Shown: positions 29,315 to 38,331 of the stretch, piece by piece
Layout: each line of letters opens with the position of its first letter
How positions within the stretch are numbered: the first letter of the stretch is position 1
Assembly: GCA_017465085.1 (NCBI GenBank)
Contig: JAFTWW010000034.1
Span: forward strand, 1-55,260
Length of the DNA: 55,260 bases
Reading direction: 5' to 3'
Source: Clostridia bacterium
GTDB lineage: Bacteria; Bacillota; Clostridia; Oscillospirales; Acutalibacteraceae
Translations under genes and position numbers: made by a program
The notes under the pieces: generated by a model
Seen by the model: only the letters and a program-made list of their open reading frames with translations
What the model was told of the DNA's origin: nothing
The model's database searches: none

Positions 29315-29979
29315 TAGCGGGCGCCCCCTCTCTTATTATTTCTGCGGTTCTCATTGAGAACTTCGCCCTTGTAGATCCAAACCTTAACACCGATTCTGCC
29401 GTAGGTTGTATCAGCCTCTGCAAAACCGTAGTCAATGTCAGCTCTAAGAGTCTGAAGCGGAATGGTACCCTCATGATACTGTTCGCTTCTTGCGATTTCA
29501 GCGCCGCCTAAACGACCTGAAACTTGAGTCTTGATACCCTTAACGCCAAGACGCATTGCTCTGCCGATGGCGAGCTTCATAGCGCGGCGGAAGGATACAC
29601 GCTTTTCAAGCTGTGCTGCGATGTTTTCTGCAACTAACTGTGCATCCGCATCGGGATTCTTTATCTCAACGATATTGATTACAACAGTCTTTCCAAGCAT
29701 ATTCTGGCAGGTTTCGCGTAACTTCTCAATTTCAGAGCCGTTACGGCCGATTACCATGCCGGGCTTAGCGCAGTGAATGTGGATTCTAACGCGCTTAGCA
29801 TCACGTTCGATTTCGATTTTAGCAATACCTGCAGTAGCTAAAGCTTTCTTGAGGTATTTACGGAGGTTATAGTCCTCAACTAATGTATCACCAAAGGTGC
29901 TATCATTAGCAAACCAACGTGAATCCCAGTTTTTAATAACACCAACACGCAAACCGTGGGGATTTACTTTCTGGCCCAT
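29314..29979 (-). CDS. rpsC: 30S ribosomal protein S3
   Basis: 221 residues with an N-terminal KH domain (GxxG: VIGRNGSE) and C-terminal domain with [18 protein letters not shown]. Forms part of the mRNA entry channel helicase. Confidence 0.98.
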   Translation of the reverse strand: MGQKVNPHGLRVGVIKNWDSRWFANDSTFGDTLVEDYNLRKYLKKALATAGIAKIEIERDAKRVRIHIHCAKPGMVIGRNGSEIEKLRETCQNMLGKTVVINIVEIKNPDADAQLVAENIAAQLEKRVSFRRAMKLAIGRAMRLGVKGIKTQVSGRLGGAEIARSEQYHEGTIPLQTLRADIDYGFAEADTTYGRIGVKVWIYKGEVLNENRRNNKRGGAR

Positions 29980-29995
29980 AATTTAACCTCCTTAC

Positions 29996-30331
29996 TTAAA
30001 TCTCGCGTTCTTTGAGAACGAGTGTCATATGGCTGGTTCTCTTTAAGATGCGGTGTGCACGGCCGTGATCCTTAGGACGAATTCTCTTAAGGATCGGTCC
30101 GGGACAAACGAGGCACTCTGCAACATAAAGTCTTGCCATATCCATATTTTTAATTTCTGCATTTGCCATTGCTGACTTAAGCAGCTTCTCTAAATACTCA
30201 CAAGCGGACTTAGGAGTAAATTTGAGTATAGCCATAGCTTTGTCAGCGTCCTGATTTCTGATTAAATCAAGAACAATCTTCACCTTACGGGGTGAGATAC
30301 GGGCATATTTAAGTGTTGCCCTTGCTTCCAT
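29996..30331 (-). CDS. rplV: 50S ribosomal protein L22
   Basis: 111 residues from ATG 30331 (GAAAGGAG upstream). Begins MEARATLKYARISPRKVKIV. Its extended loop lines the nascent-chain tunnel. Confidence 0.97.
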   Translation of the reverse strand: MEARATLKYARISPRKVKIVLDLIRNQDADKAMAILKFTPKSACEYLEKLLKSAMANAEIKNMDMARLYVAECLVCPGPILKRIRPKDHGRAHRILKRTSHMTLVLKEREI

Positions 30332-30353
30332 AGTTAACTCTCCTTTCGGCCGC

Positions 30354-30629
30354 TTACTTACCGGTTGTTTTAGCGCCGGCGTGACCCTTGAATGTTCTTG
30401 TCGGTGCAAACTCACCGAGCTTATGGCCAACCATATCCTCTGTTACATATACAGGCACGTGCTTACGGCCATCATGCACAGCAAAGGTGTGTCCGACGAA
30501 ATCGGGGAATATGGTAGAGGAACGGCTCCAAGTTTTAAGCACACGCTTTTCACCGGCTTCATTCATTTCTTTGACTCTTTTATACAGCACAGGCTGCACA
30601 TAAGGGCCCTTTTTAATGCTTCTTCCCAT
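30354..30629 (-). CDS. rpsS: 30S ribosomal protein S19
   Basis: 91 residues, [19 protein letters not shown] at the start; head protein that contacts S13. RBS GAAAGGAGAAA. Confidence 0.98.
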   Translation of the reverse strand: MGRSIKKGPYVQPVLYKRVKEMNEAGEKRVLKTWSRSSTIFPDFVGHTFAVHDGRKHVPVYVTEDMVGHKLGEFAPTRTFKGHAGAKTTGK

Positions 30630-30652
30630 TATGAATTTCTCCTTTCGTGGAC

Positions 30653-31480
30653 TTACTTACGACGCTTTACGATATACTTATCGCTCTGCTTGTTCTTCTG
30701 ACGGGTCTTATAGCCCATAGTAGGTTTACCCCAAGGGGTAACAGGGCTGGGACGACCGATGGGTGATTTACCTTCACCACCACCGTGGGGGTGATCGCAG
30801 GGGTTCATTACAGAACCGCGAACGGTAGGTCTCCAACCCATATGACGCTTACGACCTGCCTTACCGTAGTTAACATTTGCGTGTTCAGGATTGGACACGG
30901 TGCCTACGGTTGCCATACATTTTTCAGGCACGTTACGAAGTTCGCCTGAGGGCAAACGAAGAAGTGCCATACCGTTTTCTCTTGCCATAAGCTGAGCCAT
31001 ATTACCTGCAGAACGGGCAAGCTGAGCGCCCTTTCCGGGATAAAGCTCGATGTTATGGATGAAGGTACCAACGGGGATGTTAACGAGGGGAAGTGCGTTA
31101 CCGGGCTTGATATCAGCATCGGGACCGCTTACAACCTTATCGCCAACCTTTAATCCCTGAGGAGCGATTATATAACGCTTCTCGCCGTCCTCGTACTGAA
31201 CGAGGGCGATAAATGCAGAACGGTTAGGATCGTACTCAAGGGTAAGAACGGTAGCGGGAATACCGAAACGCTCTCTCTTGAAATCGATTACTCTGTACTT
31301 TCTGCGGTTTCCGCCGCCTCTGTGGCGAACGGTGATGCGGCCATAGCTGTTACGACCTGCATTCTTCTTGATAGGTTCAAGCAGACTTCTTTCGGGCGCA
31401 ACCTTAGACAACTCGGAATAATCCATAGTAGTCATATTACGGCGACCGTTGGTAGTCGGCTTATAATGCTTTATTGCCAT
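30653..31480 (-). CDS. rplB: 50S ribosomal protein L2
   Basis: 275 residues from ATG 31480 (start [15 protein letters not shown]). Needed for subunit joining and peptidyl transfer; the C-terminal region has the conserved His-containing motif [18 protein letters not shown]. Confidence 0.98.
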   Translation of the reverse strand: MAIKHYKPTTNGRRNMTTMDYSELSKVAPERSLLEPIKKNAGRNSYGRITVRHRGGGNRRKYRVIDFKRERFGIPATVLTLEYDPNRSAFIALVQYEDGEKRYIIAPQGLKVGDKVVSGPDADIKPGNALPLVNIPVGTFIHNIELYPGKGAQLARSAGNMAQLMARENGMALLRLPSGELRNVPEKCMATVGTVSNPEHANVNYGKAGRKRHMGWRPTVRGSVMNPCDHPHGGGEGKSPIGRPSPVTPWGKPTMGYKTRQKNKQSDKYIVKRRK

Positions 31481-31559
31481 TTGTTTCACTCTCCTATTTT
31501 GGCTTAGCGAAGCCTTGCGGCTTCATACATCACCGGAAATCTAAAATTTCCTCAAACGC

Positions 31560-31853
31560 TTACATAAGGCCATCGAAGAACTCGATTGACTTAGAATCAG
31601 CCTTAAGGGTTACGATTGCTTTCTTCCAGGAGGAAGTGTAGCCTTCATAACGGCCCATTCTTCTTGCCTTACCGCGTACATTAACTGTGTTTACCTTGGC
31701 AACGTCAACCTTGAACAGCTCCTCAACTGCATCAGCAATTTCGTACTTGGAAGCGTCCTTAGCGACCTTGAAGGTGTATTTCTTGTCAGCAATACCTGAC
31801 ATGCTCTTTTCGGTAATTACCGGAGCGATAATGATATCCTGTGCGGTTTTCAT
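31560..31853 (-). CDS. rplW: 50S ribosomal protein L23
   Basis: 97 residues; docking site for SRP and trigger factor at the tunnel exit. Begins [18 protein letters not shown] and overlaps the rplD stop by one base. Confidence 0.97.
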   Translation of the reverse strand: MKTAQDIIIAPVITEKSMSGIADKKYTFKVAKDASKYEIADAVEELFKVDVAKVNTVNVRGKARRMGRYEGYTSSWKKAIVTLKADSKSIEFFDGLM

Positions 31854-32476
31854 TATGCGTACACCTCCTCAATTTTCTTGACAGCACCCTTAACTACTAC
31901 GAGTGTATCAGCATTGATGATGTCATAGGTGTTAATGGTGTTAACCTGTGCAGATTTAGCACCTGCAATATTAGCAATACTCTTAACTGCAAAAGCATCG
32001 TTGTTTTCGAGAACAACAAGAGTCTTCTTTGCAGCGCCGATTGCCTTTAAGCACTCAGCAACGGTCTTAGTTTTGAAACCGTCTAACTTGAGTTCATCAA
32101 GAACGATCATATTGCCTGTTGCAACCTTATCTGAAAGAGCAGATAAGAGCGCAAGACGGCGAACCTTCTTGTTGAGAGAATAAGAATAATCTCTCGGCTT
32201 GGGTGCGTGGACAATACCACCGTGTCTCCACTGGGGAGCTCTGGTTGAGCCCTGACGGGCATGGCCTGTACCCTTCTGTCTCCAAGGCTTCTTACCGCCG
32301 CCGGAAACTTCGGTACGGGTCAGAGTGGATTGTGTGCCCTGACGCTGATTGGCGAGATAGTTAACTACTGCCATGTGCATAACAACTGCGTTAGGCTCAA
32401 TGCCGAAAACTGCATCGCTTAATTTCATCTTGCCAACGCTGTTACCTGTCATATCAACAACTGCTATATTAGGCAT
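31853..32476 (-). CDS. rplD: 50S ribosomal protein L4
   Basis: 207 residues; tunnel loop with [19 protein letters not shown]. In enterobacteria L4 is the autoregulator of the S10 operon; Firmicutes do not clearly use this. Confidence 0.97.
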   Translation of the reverse strand: MPNIAVVDMTGNSVGKMKLSDAVFGIEPNAVVMHMAVVNYLANQRQGTQSTLTRTEVSGGGKKPWRQKGTGHARQGSTRAPQWRHGGIVHAPKPRDYSYSLNKKVRRLALLSALSDKVATGNMIVLDELKLDGFKTKTVAECLKAIGAAKKTLVVLENNDAFAVKSIANIAGAKSAQVNTINTYDIINADTLVVVKGAVKKIEEVYA

Positions 32477-32495
32477 AATTCAAAACACTCCTTCC

Positions 32496-33128
32496 TTAAG
32501 CCTTTACGCTATCGAAAAGAACTACGATGCCGCCCTTGGGACCGGGAATGGCGCCCTTAACAGCGATTATGTTCTTTTCTGCGTCAACTTTAACTACGCT
32601 GAGGTTCTGAACGGTTACGCGCTCGTGACCTAAGTGACCTGCCATCTTCTTGCCTTTAAATACGCGGGAAGGAGTTGAACAAGCACCGAGGGAGCCGCCG
32701 TGACGGTGAACAGGACCTGTACCGTGGGTTTCTTTAAGACGGCCGAAGTTCCAGCGCTTGATAGTGCCGGCATAGCCCTTACCCTTAGAGGTGCCTCTTA
32801 CGTCAACAGCCTCGCCTTCAGCGAAGATATCAGCCTTGATTATGTCGCCTACGTTCATAGCGCTTATGTCTTCCAAGCGGAATTCACGAAGCACCTTCTT
32901 GGGAGCTACATCGCCCTTAGCGAAGTGGCCCTTCATAGGCTTTGTTACCTTAGAAGCCTTCATGTCGCCATAGCCGACCTGAACAGCCTCATAACCGTCA
33001 TTCTCGGTGGTTTTCTTCTGTGCGATTACGCAGGGGCCTGCTTCAACAACAGTTACCGGAACAACGTCACCATTTGCATCGAAAAGCTGGGTCATACCAA
33101 GCTTCTTGCCAATGATTGCTTTTTTCAT
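32496..33128 (-). CDS. rplC: 50S ribosomal protein L3
   Basis: 210 residues beginning [20 protein letters not shown], with the central extension [19 protein letters not shown] reaching the peptidyl transferase centre. Confidence 0.98.
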   Translation of the reverse strand: MKKAIIGKKLGMTQLFDANGDVVPVTVVEAGPCVIAQKKTTENDGYEAVQVGYGDMKASKVTKPMKGHFAKGDVAPKKVLREFRLEDISAMNVGDIIKADIFAEGEAVDVRGTSKGKGYAGTIKRWNFGRLKETHGTGPVHRHGGSLGACSTPSRVFKGKKMAGHLGHERVTVQNLSVVKVDAEKNIIAVKGAIPGPKGGIVVLFDSVKA

Positions 33129-33217
33129 TGTTTTTTCCTCCTTTGGTTATTGGTCAGCTCTCGCTGACTTGACCTTGTGCGGTGCCGAAACGCTTTATTT
33201 ATATAAGGTGTTATAAA

Positions 33218-33529
33218 TTAAAGCTTAATTTCGATTTCAACACCGGCGGGGAGCTCAAGGTTTGTTAAGGCCTCAACAGTTTTGTTGGAAGGTCTGATAA
33301 CATCGATGAGTCTCTTGTGTGTCCTCATTTCGAACTGCTCGCGGCTATCCTTATACTTATGAACAGCGCGAAGGATGGTTACAACTTCCTTTTCGGTGGG
33401 AAGCGGTACGGGACCGGATACCCTAGAGCCTGTACGTTTAGCGGTTTCCACTATCTTTTCAGCGGACTGGTCTACAAGCGCGTGGTCGTAACCCTTTACT
33501 CGAATTTGGATTTTTTCTTTTACTGCCAT
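33218..33529 (-). CDS. rpsJ: 30S ribosomal protein S10
   Basis: First gene of the ribosomal cluster. 103 residues from ATG 33529 (AGGAGGCG upstream), beginning [21 protein letters not shown]10 is also the NusE antitermination factor. No str-operon genes (rpsL, rpsG, fusA, tuf) lie upstream; instead there is a dedicated promoter and a leader of about 280 bases. Confidence 0.98.
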   Translation of the reverse strand: MAVKEKIQIRVKGYDHALVDQSAEKIVETAKRTGSRVSGPVPLPTEKEVVTILRAVHKYKDSREQFEMRTHKRLIDVIRPSNKTVEALTNLELPAGVEIEIKL

Positions 33530-33808
33530 GTGATTTTCGCCTCCTAATTTAGTTGGCGGGCAAAACTTACACCGTGCCGCGTGTTTCTTCACAGCACAAT
33601 ATAAAACCGGCAATTGCTGGGGTCACAGACAATTCCGGAACAGCGGACTATTCCGCCGTTGCACAAAGGATTCGCAAGTATCTTCTGTGCTTCCAAAGTT
33701 CTTTCGCCCGGTTTAAAATCGGACATACTCCGCGGAAATTTCCCGACTCGGTGGTCGGCCACCTCCCGCATCAACGCATGTATTTTACGCCGCACTTACA
33801 CAGCGTAC
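33530..33808 (-). promoter_or_regulatory. Long structured leader of the S10 operon
   Basis: About 280 transcribed bases without a convincing gene. On the minus strand it contains GGTGG-CCGA-CCACC, CGGGAAA-TTTCCGCG, GCACAGAAG...CTTTGTGC and GGCGGAATAGTCCGC stems in tandem. No T-run terminator precedes rpsJ. It may carry S10-operon control or nut-like antitermination signals, but I could not match it to a described leader family. Confidence 0.5.
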
Positions 33809-33814
33809 CTTGGT

Positions 33815-33843
33815 ATAATAACATAATCAAGGAATATTGTCAA
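33815..33843 (-). promoter_or_regulatory. Promoter of the S10-spc-alpha cluster
   Basis: Minus strand TTGACA (33843-33838), 17 bases, TATTAT (33820-33815). It drives about 15.8 kb of genes in one direction. Confidence 0.8.
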
Positions 33844-33875
33844 GAACTTTTTTGAAAATTTTTTTAGATTTTTCC

Positions 33876-33908
33876 ATAAAAAAGCGAAGGAAAATTTCAT
33901 TCCCTCGC
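33876..33908 (-). terminator. Terminator of the yitT transcript
   Basis: Minus strand GCGAGGGAA and TTCCTTCGC form a stem (G-U pair tolerated) followed by a run of T just after the yitT stop. Confidence 0.6.
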
Positions 33909-33913
33909 TCCTT

Positions 33914-34771
33914 TTATGAATTTATGCTCTTAAAGCCTTCGCCAATAATCTCGCCCGCTTCACCGACAACTATGAACGCGGTTTTATCAAACTCGTTAAC
34001 AACGGAATATACGGAGGAAACCTCATTTAATCTTACAGTACACATAAGCATCTGCCGTTCCTTGCCCGTATAGGCTCCCTTGGCGCTCAGCATTGTAACT
34101 CCCCTGCCCACCCGTTCGATGATTTGTTTGCTTATTTCATCCGGATTTGTTGTTACAATATAAATAATTTTGCCCTTATCGGAGCCATAAAGAAGGGTAT
34201 CCATCACCTTTGAGGAAACAAATATGGCAATTACCGAATAGAGCGCAGTTTCTATATTTCTGTAGGCAAGAGCGGTAAGAAGAATTACAACGCCATCCAT
34301 AGTAAGCAGCACTCTGCCTACCGTTAAATGACGGAATCTGCGGTTTATAACCTTTGCGATTATATCAACTCCGCCCGTGGTACCGCCTCGCATAAATACA
34401 AGGCTCAACCCTAAACCCATTATCATTCCGCCGAAGATGGCGGCAAGGATGCTATCGGTTTTATAAATAGGTATAAAGCTTTCGGTGATTTCAAGGGACA
34501 AGGAAACGAAGGCGGTGGCAATAGCGGTTTTTAATATAAACTTCCCGCCTAACTTTACTATACCTAGGATAATTATAGGTATATTGATAATAAATACCAG
34601 TAAGCCTGATGGGATTCCTGTGAAGCGGTGAACGAGGGTTGATATACCCGTAACACCTCCCGCACTCAGCATATTGGCATCGAGTATCGCCGAAACGGAG
34701 AGCGCGTAAAGAAAGCTGCCAATGGCAATTATTATGAGATCTAAAATCCACTTAAAAACTTTTCTTTTCAT
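33914..34771 (-). CDS. YitT-family membrane protein (DUF2179)
   Basis: 285 residues from ATG 34771. Five or six membrane helices in the first 165 residues, with the family hallmarks LSAGGVTGISTL and FMRGGTTGGVDIIAKVI, followed by a soluble C-terminal DUF2179 domain (about 205-280; ISKQIIERVGRGVTMLSAKGAYTGKE). Family role unsettled. It follows mrnC on the same strand with a weak hairpin between. Confidence 0.9.
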   Translation of the reverse strand: MKRKVFKWILDLIIIAIGSFLYALSVSAILDANMLSAGGVTGISTLVHRFTGIPSGLLVFIINIPIIILGIVKLGGKFILKTAIATAFVSLSLEITESFIPIYKTDSILAAIFGGMIMGLGLSLVFMRGGTTGGVDIIAKVINRRFRHLTVGRVLLTMDGVVILLTALAYRNIETALYSVIAIFVSSKVMDTLLYGSDKGKIIYIVTTNPDEISKQIIERVGRGVTMLSAKGAYTGKERQMLMCTVRLNEVSSVYSVVNEFDKTAFIVVGEAGEIIGEGFKSINS

Positions 34772-34857
34772 AGAATTTCTCCTACACATTATATAAATAT
34801 ATTATACTCCGTTTTATTCGTAAAATAAATAGGCTTTCAAAGATGAAAGCCCATTTT

Positions 34858-35232
34858 TTAATTATGGGATTTTATAATTATATCAAAGAGCTCCTTTGCT
34901 CTATCGGTCTTACCCGATAAATGCAGGAAACCGAACAGACATTCAAGGCCCGTAGCGGTATGATATTCTCCACCTGTGGAGCTTTTAGGCGTATTGCCCG
35001 TGTGAAAATTTCTGCCCCGCTTAAATACTGCAATTTCGTCCTCAGCAAGATGCGGCTCTATCACCTTATATGCCTTTGCCTGAGAGGAGGCGTTAACCCA
35101 CTCCACAGATAATTTGTGGAGCTCGCCCGACGGTCTGTTAACCTGAGCTAAATAGGTTCTTACATAAAGACCGTAAACCGCGTCCCCGACGAATGCAAGA
35201 ACAGACGGGCTTAAAAGATTGATATTATCCAT
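34858..35232 (-). CDS. mrnC: Mini-ribonuclease III (23S rRNA maturation)
   Basis: 124-residue RNase III-type dimeric nuclease without a double-stranded RNA binding domain; trims 23S rRNA precursors in Firmicutes. Signature LAFVGDAVYGLYVRTYLA carries the catalytic Asp. The C-terminal half includes RNFHTGNTPKS and YHTATGLECLFGFLHL. The start ATG 35232 has GGAG eight bases upstream. A 44-bp copy of the gene's own 5' end lies 191 bases upstream (35380-35423), so the present start region is a duplicate. Confidence 0.93.
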   Translation of the reverse strand: MDNINLLSPSVLAFVGDAVYGLYVRTYLAQVNRPSGELHKLSVEWVNASSQAKAYKVIEPHLAEDEIAVFKRGRNFHTGNTPKSSTGGEYHTATGLECLFGFLHLSGKTDRAKELFDIIIKSHN

Positions 35233-35423
35233 TATATTACTCCATATGATTTATAGACTGTATCGGGGACCCCTTGCGGTGCCCGAAAACACGCTCGCTT
35301 GGGGCGCGGCGTGTCTTTCGACCGCGGCGCTTCGTTTTGCTCGCTTCATCGTCCGCAGGACGCGCTCGCAACCTCACCTACGAATGCAAGAACAGACGGA
35401 CTTAAAAGATTGGTGTTATCCAT
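35189..35423 (-). repeat. 44-bp direct repeat of the mrnC 5' end
   Basis: Copies at 35189-35232 (current start of mrnC) and 35380-35423 differ at three positions, all transitions. The sequence between is GC-rich with palindromes (CGTCC-GCA-GGACG; ACACGC with GCGTGT), unlike its neighbours. Confidence 0.85.
35346..35423 (-). pseudogene. Truncated duplicate of mrnC (25 codons)
   Basis: Starting at ATG 35423, ten bases after the obgE stop and behind AAGGTGGGC, this frame repeats the first 16 residues of MrnC (MDNTNLLSPSVLAFVG, one Ile-to-Thr change), then runs into unrelated sequence and stops at 35346. The position next to obgE suggests this was the original mrnC start. It could act as a small leader peptide, but nothing shows that it does. 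Confidence 0.65.
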
Positions 35424-35432
35424 TTGCCCACC

Positions 35433-36707
35433 TTATTCCATATACTCAAACTCGATATCGTAAACACTCACGGTATCGCCTTCGGTTACACCTGCTTCTA
35501 TCAGGGCATCAATAATACCGCTGGAGCGGAGTACCCTTTCGAAATACTGCAGGGATTCATAGTCATCAGGGTCTATGGTATTCATAACATCCATAAGCCA
35601 CGGCGCATCCTCAACGAAGAAAACACCGTCACATGCGCGGATATTAAAGCTTCTCTTTTTCTCGAAGGTAAAGTCCTCAATAGGTTTGGGCTCGGCCTCG
35701 TATTTCTTTATTGCGGGTAGTTTTGCAAGCTCCTCGGCTATGCACTTGACCACATCTGCCGTACCCTCGGCGATAGCCGCCATAACGGGAAAGAAACTGT
35801 AGCCCTTGCCCTCAAAGTAGGCTCTTAACTCCTCTATCTGCTCCTCATCGCAAAGGTCGCACTTATTGCCTACCACTATCTGAGGTCTATCCTTTAATTC
35901 ATCGCTGAAAACTGCCAGCTCATTGTTGATTTTATCAAAATCCTCCTTGGGATCTCTACCCTCGCTACCCGAAATATCAATTACGTGAACAAGCATTCTG
36001 CAACGCTCAACATGGCGCAAAAACTCGTGGCCGAGGCCAACTCCCTCACCTGCGCCTTCAATAAGGCCGGGAATATCCGCCATTACAAAGGAGGTACCCT
36101 CATCAACTCTTACCACTCCTAAAACGGGGGTAAGGGTTGTGAAATGATAGTTTGCAATCTTAGGCTTGGCTTCACTGACCACCGAAATAAAAGTGGATTT
36201 ACCAACATTGGGGAAACCGATGAGTCCCACATCGGCAAGAAGCTTAAGCTCTAAAACAACCTCATATTCTTCGCCCGGATTACCGTTCTTGGCAAAACGG
36301 GGCACCTGACGGGTGGATGTGGCAAAATGCTGATTGCCCCAGCCGCCGTTTCCGCCCTTGGCAATAACGGTGGGCTCATCCTCCGAAATATCGGCGATTA
36401 TCCTGCCTGTTACTGCATCCTTAACAACGGTACCTCTGGGAACATCAACAATAAGGGGGGCGCCCTTTTTACCTGAGCAACGGGAGGCTCCGCCGTTCTG
36501 ACCGTTTTCGGCAAGATACTTTCTCTTGTATCTGAAATCCGCAAGGGTGGAAAGGCTATCATCTACGCGGAAAATTACATCTCCGCCTCTGCCGCCATCG
36601 CCACCATCGGGACCGCCTGCCGCAACATATTTTTCTCTGTGAAAGGATACGGCTCCGTTTCCGCCGTTACCCGCCTTCACATAAATCTTGGCTATATCTA
36701 CAAACAT
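35433..36707 (-). CDS. obgE: Obg-family GTPase (ribosome assembly)
   Basis: Essential GTPase binding the 50S subunit. 424 residues: Gly-rich Obg fold (about 1-158, with GGPDGGDGGRGGDV), G domain (G1 GFPNVGKST, G3 DIPGLIEGA, G4 NKCDL), and a C-terminal OCT domain (about 350-424) as is usual in Firmicutes. It follows the zinc-ribbon gene by 23 bases and sits near rpmA, a common linkage. Confidence 0.96.
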   Translation of the reverse strand: MFVDIAKIYVKAGNGGNGAVSFHREKYVAAGGPDGGDGGRGGDVIFRVDDSLSTLADFRYKRKYLAENGQNGGASRCSGKKGAPLIVDVPRGTVVKDAVTGRIIADISEDEPTVIAKGGNGGWGNQHFATSTRQVPRFAKNGNPGEEYEVVLELKLLADVGLIGFPNVGKSTFISVVSEAKPKIANYHFTTLTPVLGVVRVDEGTSFVMADIPGLIEGAGEGVGLGHEFLRHVERCRMLVHVIDISGSEGRDPKEDFDKINNELAVFSDELKDRPQIVVGNKCDLCDEEQIEELRAYFEGKGYSFFPVMAAIAEGTADVVKCIAEELAKLPAIKKYEAEPKPIEDFTFEKKRSFNIRACDGVFFVEDAPWLMDVMNTIDPDDYESLQYFERVLRSSGIIDALIEAGVTEGDTVSVYDIEFEYME

Positions 36708-36730
36708 TTTTTACTCTCCGTTAAAAAAGT

Positions 36731-37111
36731 TTAATTCTCTTCCTCAAAATCTTCGAAGTCCTCAAATTGAGGCTCACTACTGAGCACCTCATTATAAAGC
36801 TCGGTGGCTTTATCAAGGTTGGTTTCATCAACATAAATCTTCTCGGTAATAAATTCTCCGCCGAAGCCTATTTTTATACCCGTTTCCTTCTGATCTTCGC
36901 CAAGGGAATACGGAATATTATTTTCCTTTAATACATCCTTAAAGATTTCTGCGGTTACTATATCCTCAACCGCCGCTACCATAACAGGCTTTTCGATTAT
37001 TACTGTTTCGTCGTTATCAGCTGCCGCTTCAAAATCAAGCTCTGCTCCGCAAACGGGACAAAGCTCCGCTAAATCCTCGCACTCACATAAACAAACTCTG
37101 CATTTTTTCAT
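36731..37111 (-). CDS. Zinc-ribbon protein with DUF2007-like C-terminus
   Basis: 126 residues from ATG 37111 (AGGTGAT upstream; a GTG three codons earlier is possible). Four N-terminal cysteines (CRVCLC and CPVC) suggest a zinc ribbon. The middle VMVAAVEDIVTAEIFKDVLKENNIPY and the segment FITEKIYVDETNLDKATELY resemble the DUF2007 'putative signal transducing' fold, in which residues binding a ligand are unknown. Acidic tail. Position just upstream of obgE suggests co-expression. Confidence 0.7.
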   Translation of the reverse strand: MKKCRVCLCECEDLAELCPVCGAELDFEAAADNDETVIIEKPVMVAAVEDIVTAEIFKDVLKENNIPYSLGEDQKETGIKIGFGGEFITEKIYVDETNLDKATELYNEVLSSEPQFEDFEDFEEEN

Positions 37112-37136
37112 TTTTATCACCTGTCACACAAAATAA

Positions 37137-37173
37137 AAATCCGAGCAGACATACTAAATAATGCCGCTCGGAT
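37137..37173 (-). terminator. Terminator of rplU-prp-rpmA
   Basis: Minus strand AATCCGAGC pairs with GCTCGGATT, followed by T5, 30 bases after the rpmA stop. Confidence 0.8.
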
Positions 37174-37202
37174 TGTTTTCAGTAAATTTTATTTCTACTA
37201 AA

Positions 37203-37487
37203 TTACTGCTCTACGGCGTAGATGCTAACCTGCTTGCGGTCCTTATCTACACGCTCAAACTTAACCTTACCGTCAATAAGAGCAAATAAGGTGTCATCAG
37301 AGCCGCGGCCTACGTTGTTGCCTGCGTGGATATGTGTTCCTCTCTGGCGAACGAGAATGTTGCCTGCGAGAACGAACTGACCGTCTGCTCTCTTAACGCC
37401 AAGACGCTTGGACTCACTGTCACGACCGTTCTTGGTTGAACCCATTCCCTTCTTGTGAGCGAACAGCTGAATGTTTATCTTCAACAT
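37203..37487 (-). CDS. rpmA: 50S ribosomal protein L27 with cleavable N-terminus
   Basis: 94 residues. The N-terminus [14 protein letters not shown] matches the Firmicutes extension that Prp removes, with cleavage expected between Phe9 and Ala10, exposing the tail that reaches the peptidyl transferase centre. The Prp gene is directly upstream. Confidence 0.97.
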   Translation of the reverse strand: MLKINIQLFAHKKGMGSTKNGRDSESKRLGVKRADGQFVLAGNILVRQRGTHIHAGNNVGRGSDDTLFALIDGKVKFERVDKDRKQVSIYAVEQ

Positions 37488-37493
37488 GATGAT

Positions 37494-37811
37494 TTACACC
37501 TCCGTGATGATTCGTATTTGTTTTCTATATTCTTTGGAAAGCTCGGTTATATGAAGCCTAAAGCCTTCAAGCACCGAAAGGGTTTTATCGCTCGGATTTT
37601 CTATATAAATCCTCATAAAACCATCGTTTACCTGCGCTTCGCATTTATCACCAATGATTTCTATCACGGTGTTGGCCGACATATAAGCCGCCGAGGAAAC
37701 CGCAGAGCAAACTATCTTTCCGTTTGTGTCGTCACAGTCTTCTGTGCTGTGACCGCTGATTTCAAAACCGCATAAACGATTTTGCTTTTCTAAAAATTTA
37801 ACAATAGTCAT
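37494..37811 (-). CDS. prp: Ribosomal-processing cysteine protease Prp
   Basis: 105 residues. The catalytic His is in GFEISGHS and the catalytic Cys in GKIVCSAVSSAAYMS, spaced as in the family. Cleaves the L27 extension encoded six bases downstream. Starts two bases after the rplU stop. Confidence 0.95.
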   Translation of the reverse strand: MTIVKFLEKQNRLCGFEISGHSTEDCDDTNGKIVCSAVSSAAYMSANTVIEIIGDKCEAQVNDGFMRIYIENPSDKTLSVLEGFRLHITELSKEYRKQIRIITEV

Positions 37812-37813
37812 TA

Positions 37814-38119
37814 TTAACCAATCTCGGTAATAAGAACCTTTGTATAGGGCTGTCTATGGCCCATCTTACGAGCGGAGCCCTTCTTAGGCTTGTAGGTAAA
37901 TACGGTAATCTTCTTACCCTTACCGTTCTTAACAACGGTGCCCTTTACGAAAGCATCCTTAACATAAGGCTTACCTACCTTAAGAGTTTTGTTGCTTACG
38001 GCTACAACCTTATCAAAGGTTATTTCCTCATCAACCTCGGCGTTTAACTTCTCAACATAGATAACATCGCCGTTCTCAACACGGTACTGCTTTCCGCCAG
38101 TTTCGATAATTGCGTACAT
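37814..38119 (-). CDS. rplU: 50S ribosomal protein L21
   Basis: 101 residues, [20 protein letters not shown] at the start and [14 protein letters not shown] at the end. First gene of the rplU-prp-rpmA operon. Confidence 0.98.
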   Translation of the reverse strand: MYAIIETGGKQYRVENGDVIYVEKLNAEVDEEITFDKVVAVSNKTLKVGKPYVKDAFVKGTVVKNGKGKKITVFTYKPKKGSARKMGHRQPYTKVLITEIG

Positions 38120-38208
38120 TCTTTTTCCACCTGCTTCTTATTCAGTCTCGCTACAATAGGCGCGCGCTCAAATTTTAGGCGCAGCTTAAAAAGCCCACAA
38201 TATGCGGC
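38120..38208 (-). promoter_or_regulatory. rplU leader, candidate L21 leader RNA
   Basis: About 90 bases between the promoter and rplU, containing an imperfect stem built from AAGCCGCA...GCTTTTTAAGCTGC and GCGCCTAAAATTTGAGCGCGC. An L21 leader element is described for Firmicutes. The match here rests on position and structure only. Confidence 0.45.
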
Positions 38209-38214
38209 TTGAAC

Positions 38215-38243
38215 ATTTTATCACACCTAAGTCAACTTGTCAA
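38215..38243 (-). promoter_or_regulatory. Promoter of rplU-prp-rpmA
   Basis: Minus strand TTGACA (38243-38238), 17 bases, TAAAAT (38220-38215). Confidence 0.8.
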
Positions 38244-38331
38244 GAAAAATATATTTTTTATTTTTACAGTCTTTATATTTCAATATTTTTATGATATACT
38301 TAATTAAAATACTAGGTCGGGAGGACTTATT

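Noticed and set aside
33589-33795. A 68-codon frame in the rpsJ leader
   Set aside because: There is no convincing ribosome binding site, the start is not ATG, and the leader is better explained as structured RNA.
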